64,000 nt of DNA from assembly GCF_000090795.2 (NCBI RefSeq), contig NW_003546258.1, positions 140,638 to 204,637 of the forward strand. Direction: 5' to 3'. Positions within the stretch are counted from its first letter, which is position 1. Each line of letters begins with the position of its first letter. Of this stretch, positions 1-12,500 are shown in pieces. The notes under the pieces were generated by a model that was given only the letters and a program-made list of their open reading frames with translations, was not told where the DNA came from and ran no database searches. The DNA comes from Amphimedon queenslandica. Lineage: Eukaryota; Porifera; Demospongiae; Haplosclerida; Niphatidae. Made by a program: the position numbers and the translations under genes.

Positions 1-171
1 CACAGCTGAAATGTTTCAAATGTATCAAAAGTAATGATAGTAGTAGTAATAATAATAATAATAAATGATAACAATAATGTTATAGATATGCTAGTTTTAA
101 TGGTTGGCATTTTGAATTACTGACAATGAATGAGAATGACCTTGGAGGATATAGAGTTAGTCTATTATTAA

Positions 172-219
<48 letters not shown>

Positions 220-2040
220 CCTTCAGAGTGCTAGTGCTAGCATCAACGGTAAAGGAGTATTTGGAACATTAAAGGTTTTATTATTATCATTATTATATTA
301 ATTATTATTAATTAATTAATCAATTAATTAACACAGTATGAGATTGGTGTCCATAGAGTCCAGAGGATACCAGCAACAGTATCAAGGGACAGGATGCACA
401 CTAGCACTATAACAGTAGCCATACTACCACTACCAACTGAAGTAAATACACACACACACACACAGCATATGTACATGTTACATATATTATAGGTACAATG
501 TATAATCTCATAAAACTAGTCCATACATTTCTCTCTCTCTTTATTAACATAGGTTCAATCAAATATTAACGAAAAGGACCTTAAAATAGAGACATTTCGA
601 GCGAGTGGGTATGTAACTTATTATCACATGACTGTCATGTGATCAATTATTGTTTAGTGCTGGAGGTCAGCATGTGAATACAACGGATAGCGCTGTAAGG
701 TTGACTCACATACCGACTGGTATAACAGTCAGCATACAAGATGAAAGGTCACAGCATCGAGTAAAGGAGGGGGAGAGGAGAGACAAGGAGAGAGTTCTTG
801 ATTGATTCTCAATTTATTTAGAATAAGTCGAAAGCTTTGAAGTTGTTAAAGGCTAGACTTTACGAGAAGGAGAGAATGAGAGTGAATGATGAGAGAGCAA
901 GACAGAGAATGGAGCAGATAGGAACTGGAGAAAGACACGAGAGAATAAGAACATATAATTTCTTACAAGTAAGTAACATTAAATCCATCGGATGGGTTAG
1001 TATCATTGGATGTGATTTTGGAGCTAATTTTTGGAAAATCCATGGGCTATAATAAATAGCCTTTGATTTTTTCAAAATTTGCTCATTTAAAAATGCTCAT
1101 AACTTGAAAATTATTTGGCGAAATCAGCTCAAACTTTCTATGTAGCACAAGGACATCAATATGCATCAAAAAATGGAATAAAAATTTGGGGTGATTTCGG
1201 AGCCATTTTTTGGAAAAAACCATGGGCTATAGCCTTAGGTATTTTTCAGAATTTTGACATTTTCTTAAAATGGCCATAACTTGAAAATTTGAAGTCGGAA
1301 TTACCTCAAACTTTCTACACAGCATAAGGACATCAATATGTATCAGAAAATGTCATAAAAATTTGGGGTGATTTCGGAGCCATTTTTGGAAAAAAACCAT
1401 GGGCTATAGCCTTGGGTATTTTTCAGAATTTTGACATTTTCTTAAAATGGCTGTAACTTGAAAAATTAAAGTCTGAAACTTTCTACACAGCATAAGGACA
1501 TCAATATGTATCAGAAAATGTAATAAAAATTTGGGGTGATTTCGGAGCCATTTTTTGGAAAAAACCATGGGCTATAGCCTTGGGTATTTTTCAGAATTTT
1601 GACGTTTTCTTAAAATGGCCGTAACTTGAAAAATTGAAGTCGGAATCAGCTTAAACTTTCTACACAGCATAAGGACATCAATATGTATCAGAAAATGTAG
1701 TAAAAATTTGGGGTAATTTTGGAGCCATTTTTCGGAAAAAACCATGTGTATTTGCTTTTTTAAAAAATTGGCTTATTTTTAAATACTCATAACTCTAAAA
1801 TTATCCTACTGCTGTTGTTGTGCATAAAATGGTATTTTGTTTCAACCATGTGCACTGTCATTTGTGACTCATTACCTCTTGTTCCTCCTGTAGGACAGAA
1901 TTACTGATCACAGGATAGGCTACACAGTACACAGTGTGACTGACTTCATGAGTGGAACTGAACTACTTCATGAAATGACTGAAGCATTACAACAACACTC
2001 CAACAGACAATCACTGCTGGAGCTAATACAAAATGAATAG
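1..2040 (+). CDS. MTRF1L: Mitochondrial peptide chain release factor 1 (5' end outside window)
   Basis: Class I release factor that reads UAA/UAG stop codons and triggers peptide release on the mitochondrial ribosome. Exons read as <1-30, 95-155, 227-274, 337-441, 553-608, 658-760, 822-968 and 1894-2040, all phase-consistent, giving the last ~230 residues. Exon 4 carries [14 protein letters not shown], the tripeptide-anticodon region; its PAT is as I recall bacterial RF1. Exons 5-6 join to make [15 protein letters not shown], with the catalytic GGQ loop. The end ([21 protein letters not shown]) is typical RF1. Introns are 49-71 bp, except the last (969-1893), which holds a satellite array. 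Family identity is firm; MTRF1L versus MTRF1 rests on the plain PAT/GGQ form and is less certain. The gene converges on BRD8, with 62 bp between stop codons. Confidence 0.93.
165..219. repeat. (TTA)n microsatellite
   Basis: About 18 near-perfect TTA repeats filling most of the 71-bp mtRF1 intron 2, immediately before the acceptor TCCTTCAG. Confidence 0.95.
1030..1790. repeat. Satellite family A array in the last mtRF1 intron
   Basis: Four to five tandem units of about 177 bp. The landmark CCATGGGCTATAGCC recurs near 1040, 1220, 1397 and 1565, with a diverged copy near 1742. Units share the segment TTTTTCAGAATTTTGAC and the core TCAGAAAATGTAATAAAAAT. The same unit forms the array in the NHLRC2 intron. 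The first and last units are more diverged than the middle ones. Confidence 0.9.
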
Positions 2041-2102
2041 ATGTGTAATTTAAAGTGTAATCACATCAAATTTTTAAAGATAACCATGTTAAAATTATCA
2101 AG

Positions 2103-5100
2103 TTAGTCTTCTAATCTCAGGCGTCTTTTACGGCCAGAAGGAATAGGATCGTCATTTCCCCCTCCACTTCCACCAGAGGTTTTCCTGTTAGTGTTCATAG
2201 AACCTGTAACTGGCGTCTTCTCTTCCGATCCTTTATCTGTCAATAGAATAATAAGAATAATCACAAATGTACTGGTAATGTAAATGCTGTACTATATAGT
2301 GCTACACAATGCTAGGCCGATCAGTATTGAAACATACATAACTCAATGATTTAAGGTTGTAGCAACTAGTACATGTAGGACATCAATGTACATAGCACAA
2401 AGACATTGATAAATAAAGGATTGCTTCAAAGTCAATTTTAAAAGAAGCTATTTATTGCCAAATGCCAATGGCCTTTGGCCAAAACTTGTTGTTTATCATT
2501 AATTTCCAACAAAATAAGAATCAAAACCACAAACTACAACCTCTCCGATCCCCTCCCTCCCTCCCTTTCTCACTGCTGCTTCTGAGGAGTTTCGATGTTG
2601 TACTTGACTGTACCATCATCTGAGTCAATAAATATTCCTAAATTATATCACAATTAATTAATTAATTATTATAGACATATTTACTTGTATATTTTCCATC
2701 ACATCATATCTCATCTCTTCTGCCATCTTGTACCTGTGGGTGTGGTCATACAAGTTTAAACCACGCCCCTAATTACTTACACGTCGTGATCGGAGCTGTT
2801 GTACATGAAGGCATTTTGAAACATGAGCAACATGTCACGTTGGAATTCAACGTCAGTCCTGATAACCTAACAGAGATATGATAGGAGTCACATGATAGTC
2901 ATATGACGACTCACTCCTGTTTCAATGTTCTTCTTTATTGTAGTTAAATCCATTGGCCTGAGAGAGAGAGAGGAGGGGGGGAGGTTATAAATGGAGAGAG
3001 AAAGGGAGAGAGACTGACTTTAATACAACATCATAATAGCCGGGAGCATTCTCCTCTTTAACTGGATGAAGAAACAAATTAGCATATCTAATAATAATAA
3101 AGAAATAATGAATAATTTCAGCACGGAAATTTTTATTAATAAAAATCTCTGAAAAAACTCTCATCACTAACTTATGCTGAGCTGCATGTCTCCACACTAA
3201 CATAATGGTCTTTCTCCAGCTCCGGAATGAGAGCTGATTCTCGGAATCAGTGTCCCTATTAGCAACTTAATAACCATTAATAACTAATGACCACACCCAC
3301 CCTTGTGAAGGACAAGGACTCGACACAGCAGAACTAAAAGCTGATAAAACTTCTTCCTCTGACTCTTCCTCGCAAGGAGGTGTGTCTCTCACCTCTAGCC
3401 TCGGCCGCCCACGCACGCCTCTACCTCCTAATAAGAAAACTAAGCAAGGGGCTTTAATTAGAACTCACTCTTTCCAGGAGGACGTCCTCTTCTTACACGC
3501 CCACCACTTTCTTCGTCCGATTGAACTTTACCACTCTCTTGTGCTTTGATAACTCTTAGAGGCGTGGCCTATTAAAATTAATTATTAATTAGGCCACACC
3601 CACTATTACATAATTCACCATATCAGAAGGATCAGAAACATGTTCCTGTTTTCTCACTCTCAGTTGTCGTGGGGTAGCTGGGGAAGGCGGAGTCACCTCC
3701 TTCTCTTTTTTAACCCTCTCCTCCTCTTGTACATGTACTTTCTCTTCCTGCGTAGTTATGGTTACTGGCTCCGCCTCTTTTTCTTTCTCCTTCTCAGATC
3801 CAGAGGGCGGAGCCTAAAAATTAAAGATAATATTATTAAATATTTTCTTTAAATTACCATCTCTTTCTTTTCCTCTTCCATTTTTTCTTCATCTTTATTA
3901 AAGACGGGATGATATGGTGTACATTTATCTAGAACAATCCTAATTCCTTTAGTGTCTTCTTTCTTTGTTTCTTTCTCTTCCTCTCTCTCTTCTTCTTTCT
4001 TAGTCTCTTCCTCTGGTGAAGGATCGTCAACAACTTCCAATGGCTTCTCTTCTTCTTGTTTTTCTGGTGTAACCTCTTTATCCGCAACCTCGTTGATGGA
4101 TGTGGATTGTTCTCTTGGCTCCGCCTCTTTTTGAACGGTAGTAGGAGATTTAACAGCATCAATAGGAGGAGGTGGAACGGGATCGGGTTCTGAAGCTTTA
4201 GCCTCTGGAGTCTCACTAACACTATCAGTAACACTCCCACCTGCAGGTACAGGTGCTTCTGCAGGTGGGGAATGTTTTACAGATACCAAACTACTTGGGG
4301 GCTTTGGTGGAGCATCTACTGGTTTAAGAGGTGGTTCCTCTTGAATTTTCTCCACTTTAATTTCTCCTCCTCCTCCTCCTCCTGTCTCTTTCCTACTAGC
4401 TGATACAAGTGGAGATATCTTCATCACAGGGCTCTTAATGGTGGGGGCTGCTGGCTTTATGTCACTAGAGTGGCATACATCAGGTGTAATGAAGATGTGG
4501 TGGTGATATGTTGCACAGTATGTGTCTTCACTTACGGTTGCATCTGGTCCCACATTGCCTGTAGCTGGGCATCTGTTAATTCACCTTTTTCTAATAACTC
4601 TATATCTTTTTTAAGAGCACTGAGAGGGAGAGAGTTGTATGCAATACATGTAGTAATAAAAATAAAATACAATGTACATTGTATATCTTACGTGTATTCT
4701 TCTCTTGTTTTCACCAATGCTTTGTCAAGTTCTTTTATTCTTTTGCTAGTTAAATGTCGTACAATTTGTTCTTCAACAGTTTCCACTAAAAGAGAGAGAG
4801 ATCACAGTGCATGGTTACGCTTTACCTTACCAACGTCTGGGGCACCGTCCTCCTTTCTCTTACGTCTAAAGGTCAGAGTTCAAAAGGTCAAAGTTCAAAA
4901 GATCAACTTACTTTGGAGTGGATGCTTTATCAAGCATGGCAGCATATTGGATGGCGCAATTCTTAATTATTAATAATTAATTATTAATTTTAACTTTTTA
5001 TTACTTTTTGTGAGAAATGTTCCGATGATCTAGTTTCTTCTATGATTGGTCTAATAGCCCTGCTTACTGAAACCCTGTAGAGTGTTTGAATGATAATTAG

Positions 5101-6179
5101 AGCGAGCATGAGCGAGATCCTCTATAATCTGTCAGGGTCTATTTTGCGTTACTTCTTGATAATAAGCAGAGGATAATGATTTTAAAATCAGTATACTATT
5201 GATAAATTTGGACTACACGGACAAAATTAATTTTGAGTGTGTGTTCAAAATGAACAAGATGGCAGTTTTAAAACGGGACAAACTCACTTTGAGTTTTCTA
5301 ACTTCTAGATAAGACTAGAGAGGGGAGCTATCTAAAGGCTACTTGAGTAGCTCTGAAAACTTAAGTTATAATATTCTTTTTGGTAAGGTACAGTTGTGTG
5401 AATTGATTCACACAACAAGTCAGTTTGCCATTAACTTTTCAGTTTGTTTGAGACCGTCTCGGTTTGAGAATTGAAATAAAACGCAATAGCAGTTTAGCCC
5501 CCTCTAGGTTTAGTCCTCATTATTAAGATTGTGGAAGAGCTTGAATAGAAGTCTGGCTTTGTTTCTTAGTTGCATATCTCCTCAAACTGGCAGCACTCAG
5601 TCATTCTTGTCCTTTTTACTGGGTTATTTTGGTTGTGTTGGTGTGTTTGCTCCGAAGTTTGCTCTGTTCAGACTTCAGACTCCGACGACGAAGATGGGGG
5701 CTGATGATGCATGCAGGTTATCAATTACAGCAATAAAAATGCAATAATTGAGGTATCAGCTACTAATTAATTGACTACTATTAATATTAAAGGGTGTGGT
5801 TGGGTGTAGTTTAATTCGGAATCATTTCAAACGATTCCTACTTCTCTTTCAATACGAGTACAATTCCATTTGGAATCGAAGACTCCAGACTCGCCCATCA
5901 CTACTGGATTGATTAATTTATTTAGTTTAATCTTATTCAAACCATGTTAATTGATGGCTCATGCTCACCCCTCAATGTTTACATTCACCTAGTTTATATA
6001 TTTTAATAATTATTAATTTTTTTTTACCAATTCTGATCCCCACTTCTCTGCACAGAAGACGCCAGTATCAGTTGATCTCTTAAGGTCCATTTAAACTGCG
6101 GCTCTTTATGGCTCACTATTATGCACTAAAATAATAAGAACAAAGATTATAGCATACCTTTCAATCCAGAAGCAGCCAT
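2103..6179 (-). CDS. BRD8: BRD8-like bromodomain protein of the NuA4/TIP60 complex
   Basis: Subunit of the NuA4/TIP60 histone acetyltransferase complex, expected in the nucleus. Eighteen exons in minus order: 6158-6179, 6028-6115, 5005-5074, 4912-4961, 4831-4865, 4692-4785, 4536-4619, 3858-4464, 3619-3813, 3469-3568, 3301-3427, 3172-3255, 3019-3087, 2915-2957, 2781-2866, 2685-2733, 2574-2637, 2103-2236; total 2001 nt, 666 residues. The N-terminus matches the BRD8 SANT-like start (LRDQLILASSVQRSGDQNW) and the ETVEEQIVRHL...KTREEY coiled coil. A low-complexity Glu/Pro/Lys-rich middle (exon 8, including Gly6) follows. The C-terminal bromodomain spans exons 12-16 (YANLFLHPV, PMDLTTIKKNIE, FMYNSSDHDVYKMAEEM); the Asn in YNSSDHD is the expected acetyl-lysine contact. 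The Lys/Arg-rich tail ends RKRRLRLED. The last two exons are the least certain, because a read-through stop at 2521 is also possible. Confidence 0.9.
5075..6027. other. BRD8 intron 2, no gene seen
   Basis: 953 bp between the second and third BRD8 exons. It holds an imperfect palindrome near 5391-5416 (TTGTGTGAATTGATTCACACAA) and AT-rich sequence. A 72-codon open frame at 5529-5747 resembles nothing I know. No satellite A or B unit was seen here. Confidence 0.5.
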
Positions 6180-6288
6180 TTCGAAACAAGCTCACGTGAC
6201 AGTGACACGCATGTCACATACGTACGCGTAAGTACATGCTCAAACACGTGCACACCAGAAGATCGTAAGAGGATCGCTCAAGTCCTGG

Positions 6289-6837
6289 ATGGAGAACTTA
6301 AGAGAAGTTACGATGGCTCTATTCCACGAAGTAGATGGCCTGAAAGAAGCTCAAGATGATCTAAAATCAAAGGTCGAGGCTCTGGAGGCACGAACTCGGG
6401 AGCTTGAGATACCATCGCTAACGGGACAATTAGCTGTCAAAGTTGAAAAAGAGTTAGTGAAAAGAATATTGGACAACACCGGTGTAGATCTACAGAGTAC
6501 CAAGACTACCAATGTCACATTACACATGATGAATGAGGCACTTCAAAATCCGGTCTCACTTATGGGAGGAGGTATTTTTGCTAGTGACGAGCAAAAAAGA
6601 AAAGCTCGCGACAATTGGATCGATTTGAATCATTCTTTGGGTTTAAATTTTGAAACCTACTCTGCCATTAACGAATTAAAATTGACACAAAATCTGAAAG
6701 CGCATCCAGATTTAACTCTGGAGAAACTATCAAGCCGTTTGAGAAGGGAAGTAAAGTTGGATTTTTTATTGGAAAGAAGTGAAAAGCTAATTCAAGTGCT
6801 GAAAGGATTGGGTGTCTACAGAATCAAAGCATAATGG
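6289..6837 (+). CDS. Intronless coiled-coil protein, family unknown
   Basis: A single open frame of 181 codons (stop just after 6834) in a window where nearly every other gene is split. It starts MENLREVTMALFHEVDGL. Residues ~10-45 form a heptad-like coiled coil (LKEAQDDLKSKVEALEARTREL); an amphipathic alpha-helical stretch follows (AVKVEKELVKRILDNTGV) and then a charged helical C-terminal half (EKLSSRLRREVKLDFLLERSEK). There is no signal peptide, membrane segment or catalytic motif. Its start lies only 109 bp from the divergent BRD8 start, so the two probably share a promoter. It could be a retrocopy, a domesticated mobile-element ORF or a lineage-specific gene; I cannot tell which. Length, codon use and the clean upstream region favour a real gene. 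Confidence 0.6.
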
Positions 6838-7114
6838 CTACTGACTTGACATTATCTAATTGCATTATATGTTTGCTACTTCTTTACAATTATAATAGTG
6901 ATGAAGATCTAAAATTTTATGCTATTATAGACATTCACAAGTACTCTATGAACTTGTGCTGTTTGCGTTCGCGCACCAATCAAATTGCAGCATTCACGTG
7001 ATATCAGACTATCCAGTATCCATGCATAAAAAGTGTAGGTGTGGTTGAAATAAAAGTGGGTGGAGCCATAGATAGTAGAGAGCTAGAGCAGTAGAGCTAG
7101 CTAGAGTTATAAAC

Positions 7115-8133
7115 ATGGGGAATTGTTTGGGTCAACCAAGTAACACAGATCCTATTCTCTTTACTGATGAAGAGAACATTCAAAATGGTAACTTACTATT
7201 GGGTTTATTACACTACAACCTGCCTCCTTTTTCTTCGTTAGTTGTAATGGGCCAGTCACAGCCACTACTACAAGAGAAGTTTGTTTGGAAGAGTGAGACC
7301 CCATTGACTGCTGGGCAGCTACAAGGGAAGAGAGACACATTCTGGGAGACCTCACCTCTATATGATGGTCGGAGAGAGATCTGGGATGCATTGAAGGCAG
7401 CCATTGAAGCTGCTGAAGAAGAAGATTACGATCTAGCACAAGCCATTTTGACTGGAGCCAATATATCGCTACCCAATGGTTGGTGTGTGAGGAAAGAGAA
7501 ATCAGCTTTGTCAGAGAAGTACTGTATAGCCTTAGCGGGTGATTTTGGGTAGAAGAACATTGGGAGGGGGCAAGTTGTCATTATGCGTTTGACTTCAAAA
7601 TGTGTAGATAACTAAGATTGGTTGAAAAATGGCCGTTTTTTAATTGACAAAATAGCAAATTTAATCCCTCCAGAATTATGCATTGTAAATAATCATAATC
7701 CCATGAATATTATTTTTTTCGTAAACTCTTTAATTTCTTTTTTTATATTATAGGTAGTTTAACTCATGCTTATGATGAGTTAGGCAATCATTACTCCATC
7801 CCTCCATACTGTCTCAGTAGACCAACCAATTTTGTATCTAATAGTATCACAACTGATTCAACCACCACTGACGTTAGGATGAATGAAATTATATCGAAAG
7901 GCGGTAATCCAATCAATGTTAAAATCAGACTCTCAAATCAATCTAAAGATATCAAGTTAACAATATCGTCTACTGACACGGTGATCATCGTCAAGAAGAG
8001 ACTAGAGGAGGAGTACAATGTTAAGTCTGATAAAATAACTATGCTGTTTTCTGGAAAAATCCTAACTGATTCTACAATACTAGGACAACTTGACATTCCA
8101 AAAGGATTTATAATACAAGCAATAGTACGATAA
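7115..8133 (+). CDS. UBTD2: Ubiquitin domain-containing protein (UBTD1/2 family)
   Basis: UBTD proteins work with E2 enzymes in ubiquitin signalling. Exons 7115-7187, 7242-7478 and 7754-8133 give 229 residues, the family's usual size. The N-terminus MGNCLGQPS is a classic N-myristoylation signal (Gly2) with Cys4 for palmitoylation, as in UBTD1/2. The DC-UbP core follows ([20 protein letters not shown], then [15 protein letters not shown] and [16 protein letters not shown]), then [19 protein letters not shown] ubiquitin-like domain closes the protein ([39 protein letters not shown]). Assignment to paralogue 1 or 2 is arbitrary: a sponge gene would be ancestral to both. It converges on PAAT, with 68 bp between stop codons. 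Confidence 0.92.
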
Positions 8134-8201
8134 CACGACACCTTAACATAGATACGCACAACTTTTAAAATTATGACATTCATCATTTTAATAACGCATT
8201 A

Positions 8202-9440
8202 TTATTCTGTATTATTATTAATAAGTGCTGCTTCTTTGCGTATTAATTGTGTCAGATGTTCTGTTAACTTTATCTCAAGTTCTGACATCTTAATGTCAAT
8301 ATATTCCTTTAGTCTTGTCTCTAATTTCTCTATCTCTGTGTCTCCATTAATGACTTTATCTTTCTCATCAATATTATTTTCTTCTTCCTCCAATCCATTA
8401 ATTTTAGTCTCTTTTAGTCTTGCATCTTTTAATGGAGCAGACTTGTCTTGATGTATTTGTCGAAAAAGAGACATCATTTGATTCATATCAGTATTAGTAG
8501 CCACACCAGGGGCTTCCTACATGTACAAGAATCAGTAAAGCAATAAATGAACAATGTATTACAACAAATAACTGATAGAAAGAATTTTATTCATAACATT
8601 AAGTATATGTTTAGTATAGTCATGCTGAAACCAACTTGAAGTCGTTGCAGTGTTGATAATAACTGTGGTATTGGTAGGGTAGTTTTAGCTTCTTTCATTA
8701 AGTATTGCATATCTTGTATCTGTTGATCTGGCCTTGGGTGATGATGACTAGTACTAGTAATACCTGCACTCATTAGTCCCCTTTCATCTTCACTGATCTC
8801 ATTAACTGATACACACAATCGAGTAATGAGTGCTTCCTGTTGATGTCTAACTGAGACAAACTGTCAAAAAGTACCAGCAAGTTAATAGCATTAATAATTA
8901 TTACTTATTAGTCTATTTATATAATTACTTTCAATGATAATTCTGTCAGTGATTCTCCTTCAAAACTCATTATGCATCTGTACATGTTACTGAGAGGGTG
9001 AAAGAATAAATAGTCACATTAAATGCAATATTAATATTTCTAATACCTTCCTTTGATTTTTTTAAGAGGAGTACCTCTACCAGTACTAATGTAACTGGTT
9101 GTATCACTGAGTCCACTATAGAGCTCAATATTACGTGAAGAGCTCATCACTTCTAGCCCTACCATAGTGTAATTACTTAGTCGTTTAGCATCAATGTATA
9201 TAAAACAAGGAGAGGAGGAGGAGGAGAATAATTTCACACTCTTCTCATCATCACTTTTTGTATCTTCATTATTATCATTATCAGGAGTTCTAAAATTGAC
9301 ATATTAAATTCATAATAAAATATTATGGTGTCATTATACTTTTTATTTATCAAGAAAATATCTTTGAGGTCTTTTGAATCACTCTCAGGCCCCAATTCCC
9401 ATGTAGAACTCAAATCTATTGAAACCTTCAGAGCCGCCAT
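8202..9440 (-). CDS. PAAT: ATPase PAAT (C10orf88) homologue
   Basis: Human PAAT is an ATPase that associates with mitochondrial ABC transporters. Five exons (9340-9440, 9047-9289, 8929-8989, 8636-8860, 8202-8516) make 314 residues. The recognisable block is in exon 2 (VGLEVMSSSRNIELYSGL, then ISTGRGTPL), parallel to the human stretch I recall as ISSDARNMEVYVGEEYCGTS. Exon 3 (MYRCIMSFEGESL) and exon 4 (QQIQDMQYLMKEAK) follow in the right order. The C-terminal helix (KLETRLKEYIDIKMSELEIK) matches the human tail (LMEKKLMDYIDQRIHELQEH). Identity rests on these blocks and gene length, from memory of the human protein. It shares a very short start region with iPGM. Confidence 0.78.
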
Positions 9441-9452
9441 TTTAAAATGGCG
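9435..9452. promoter_or_regulatory. Palindrome joining two opposed ATG codons (PAAT/iPGM)
   Basis: A perfect 18-bp palindrome, CGCCATTTTAAAATGGCG, holds the PAAT start codon (9438-9440, minus) and an opposite in-frame ATG of the iPGM reading frame (9447-9449, plus). Each half resembles the YY1 core (AAnATGGCGGC), which in mammals often overlaps start codons. A shared bidirectional promoter element is an inference. Confidence 0.55.
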
Positions 9453-9557
9453 CCGCGCCTTCTTTTTTTAACCAACGCCATAGATATTAGAGTAAATATA
9501 TGCCAACGCCCACAAATTCAGCCACGCCTACAGCCAGGGTGTAAAGTGCAAACTGTC

Positions 9558-12500
9558 ATGGCGTCAGTTAGCAATAAAGTTTGTTTGGTTGTTATTGACG
9601 GCTGGGGACTATCAGAAGAAGTTAAAGGTATCATTAAATGCAGTGTATTTAGTCATAATTGGTATGTGCGTGGTAGCTATATTTATAATGCACTTATTGA
9701 GCAAATAGAATCATTACTTGGTTTGTTTATAATTAATAAATATTAGGTAATGCTATCAGGAATGCAGAGACTCCGGTAATGGATGCACTTGAAAAGGTTG
9801 AGGGAGAGTTCCTAACACTTGATGCATCAGGTTTGTCCTTAATTAGGGTAGTGTGCTTTAATTGGAATCCTACAGGTCTTTCCGTGGGTCTTCCAGATGG
9901 GCTGATGGGAAATAGTGAAGTTGGACACTATACCATTGGAACTGGTCGAGTCTCTTATCAGGTACATTGTATTAGGAGGGACAGACACACATACATGTAC
10001 ATTGTACATATATTATACATATTACATACATACATACATGTACATGCATTGTAGTCACTTTGTAGTATTATTGTACTGTATCAATTGATTTTATAGAAAT
10101 TGGCAACAAAAGAACACTTCTATTACATTTTCTGATGCATATACATGCTCTTATGTTGTGTGGAATGTTTGAGTTGATTCTGATTAAAATTGGATTTTTT
10201 AAAGTTACTTAAAAGTCAGGCCAAAGTCCCTGTACTATAGTGCAGGGCCATTAGCCAGATTTTTCCAAATGACTAGGAGAGAATTCTCAATTTTTATTAC
10301 ATTTTCTGATGCATATACATGTTCTTATGTTGTGTTTTAAGTTTGGGCAGACTCCGATTAAAACTGGATTTTTTACAAATTTTTAAATTTACTCAAAAAT
10401 TATGTACAGACTGTTATACTCCTCATCTTTTTGTGTAGGATATTGTTGCTATTAACTTATCAATAGCTAATGAGTCAATATACACTAAACCAGTCTTACT
10501 GGAAGCATTTGAAAAAGCTAAAACTGGTAACGGACGAGTCCACTTTTTGGGACTGGTAAGAAATTAAATATACATGTAAATATAATGTTATAATAATAAT
10601 AATATTTGTATTACATCAATTTACATGTGGTACTCCACCCAACAGCAGTAACAATAATTGCCAATTATATGCATCATAGACTCATAGTCAAAGTAATCCT
10701 TGTATTTAACTTTTAATTATAATACATGTACTTTACATGTACACAATGATAATACGCAATGTATATGTACATGTACATGTAGGTAAGTGATGGTGGCGTT
10801 CACAGTCATATCGATCACCTTGAAGCTCTATTAAAAGCTGCTAAAAAGGATAATGTCCCAAAGTCTTTCGTCCACTTCTTCTCCGATGGCCGAGACACCT
10901 CACCAACTAGTGGAGGTAATTATATATTCAAAGTTAATTACTGGGCGTGGCTTTAACCAATTATCCTCAACCTCGTTAAATATTTTCACTTATTAGTTCC
11001 TCATAGTGTGAAATGTTGAAGAATGCTTAATTATAATTTTATAAATTTAGTAACGTACGTGAGGCGACTCCTCCAGTACCTAAAAGAGTTGGGATATGGT
11101 TCCCTGGCTACTCTCGCTGGTCGTTATTATGCAATGGACCGAGACAAGAGATATGAAAGGATTAAGATTGCATATGAAGGAATGACACAAAGAAAAGGAG
11201 TGGAAGTGGAGACCGATAAACTTATCAATGTAAGAGGAAGAGTAAAGGAGAGCGTGAATTACATGTACGTGTACATGTACATGTACATGTACATGTATTA
11301 GTATTTGATTTACATGTTTATGTGTATAGCTGATGGAGGAACGTTACAATGCTGATGGAGATGCAAAGCAGACAGACGAGTTTATGAAACCGGTCATACT
11401 GGACACTGAAGGACAGATAAAAGGTGAAATACATGTACATGTACATGTATGTTTAATTTAAGCCACTCTCACTTACCTTGCCTCCTGTAGATGGAGACAC
11501 ATTGATATTCATTGACTTTAGAGCTGACAGGATGAGACAAATTGTGGAAGCATTCGGAATAAAACCACAATTTGAGACTGAAACCATTCCAAAGAATATT
11601 GTAAGCGTAATAGGGTGTGTACAATTTAAACATACTGTACATGTACATGTACATGTTCAGATACATGTGTTACTATCTACATGTATGGTGTGTGTATGGT
11701 GTCACCAAACCTCTTCTTAGAGTCAATTTGCCAAATTTTTTATAGCTACATTGTAAATGTACATGTACATGAACATGTACAATGTATGTATACACATGTA
11801 CATGTTGTATTACTAATCATTTTTTATTTATTTCTTAGTCTGTTTATACAATGACAGAGTACAAGAAAGAGTTTCCATTCCCAGTCATATTCCCGCCTAC
11901 CGTTCCAAAGAACAGTCTCGCCGAGTGGCTCTCTCTCAAAGGACTCAAACAGTTCCATTGTGCCGAGACTGAGAAATATGCTCACGTCACTTTCTTCTTT
12001 AACGGCGGACTAGAGAAGGCATTTGACGGGGAGGAGAGGTGCATGGTACCCTCTCCTAAAGTACCCACTTATGATCTAAAGCCTGAAATGAGTGCAGAGG
12101 GAGTTGGAGAAGCTGTAAGTACATGTACATGTACATATACATGTACATGTACATGTACATGTAATTGAATATGGGAATAAAAAGGGGGGGAGGTAGAAGA
12201 AAAATTTTGATGAATTATTCTTTAATCAATTGTTTATACATACCTCATTTTCTCTCCCTCTCCTCTTAGATGGTTGAAGCCATTAAAAGTGACAAGTATT
12301 CTTTTGTCATGTGTAACTTTGCACCTCCAGACATGGTCGGTCACACAGGTCAATACGAGCCGGCAGTGGTAGCCTGTGCAGCAACTGATAAAGCGATTGG
12401 TGCCATACAAAGAGCCTGTGAAGAGAAAGGTTACGTACTGTTGATCACTGCTGATCACGGGAATGCCGAACGGATGATTGATGAAGAAGGAAAACCTGTC

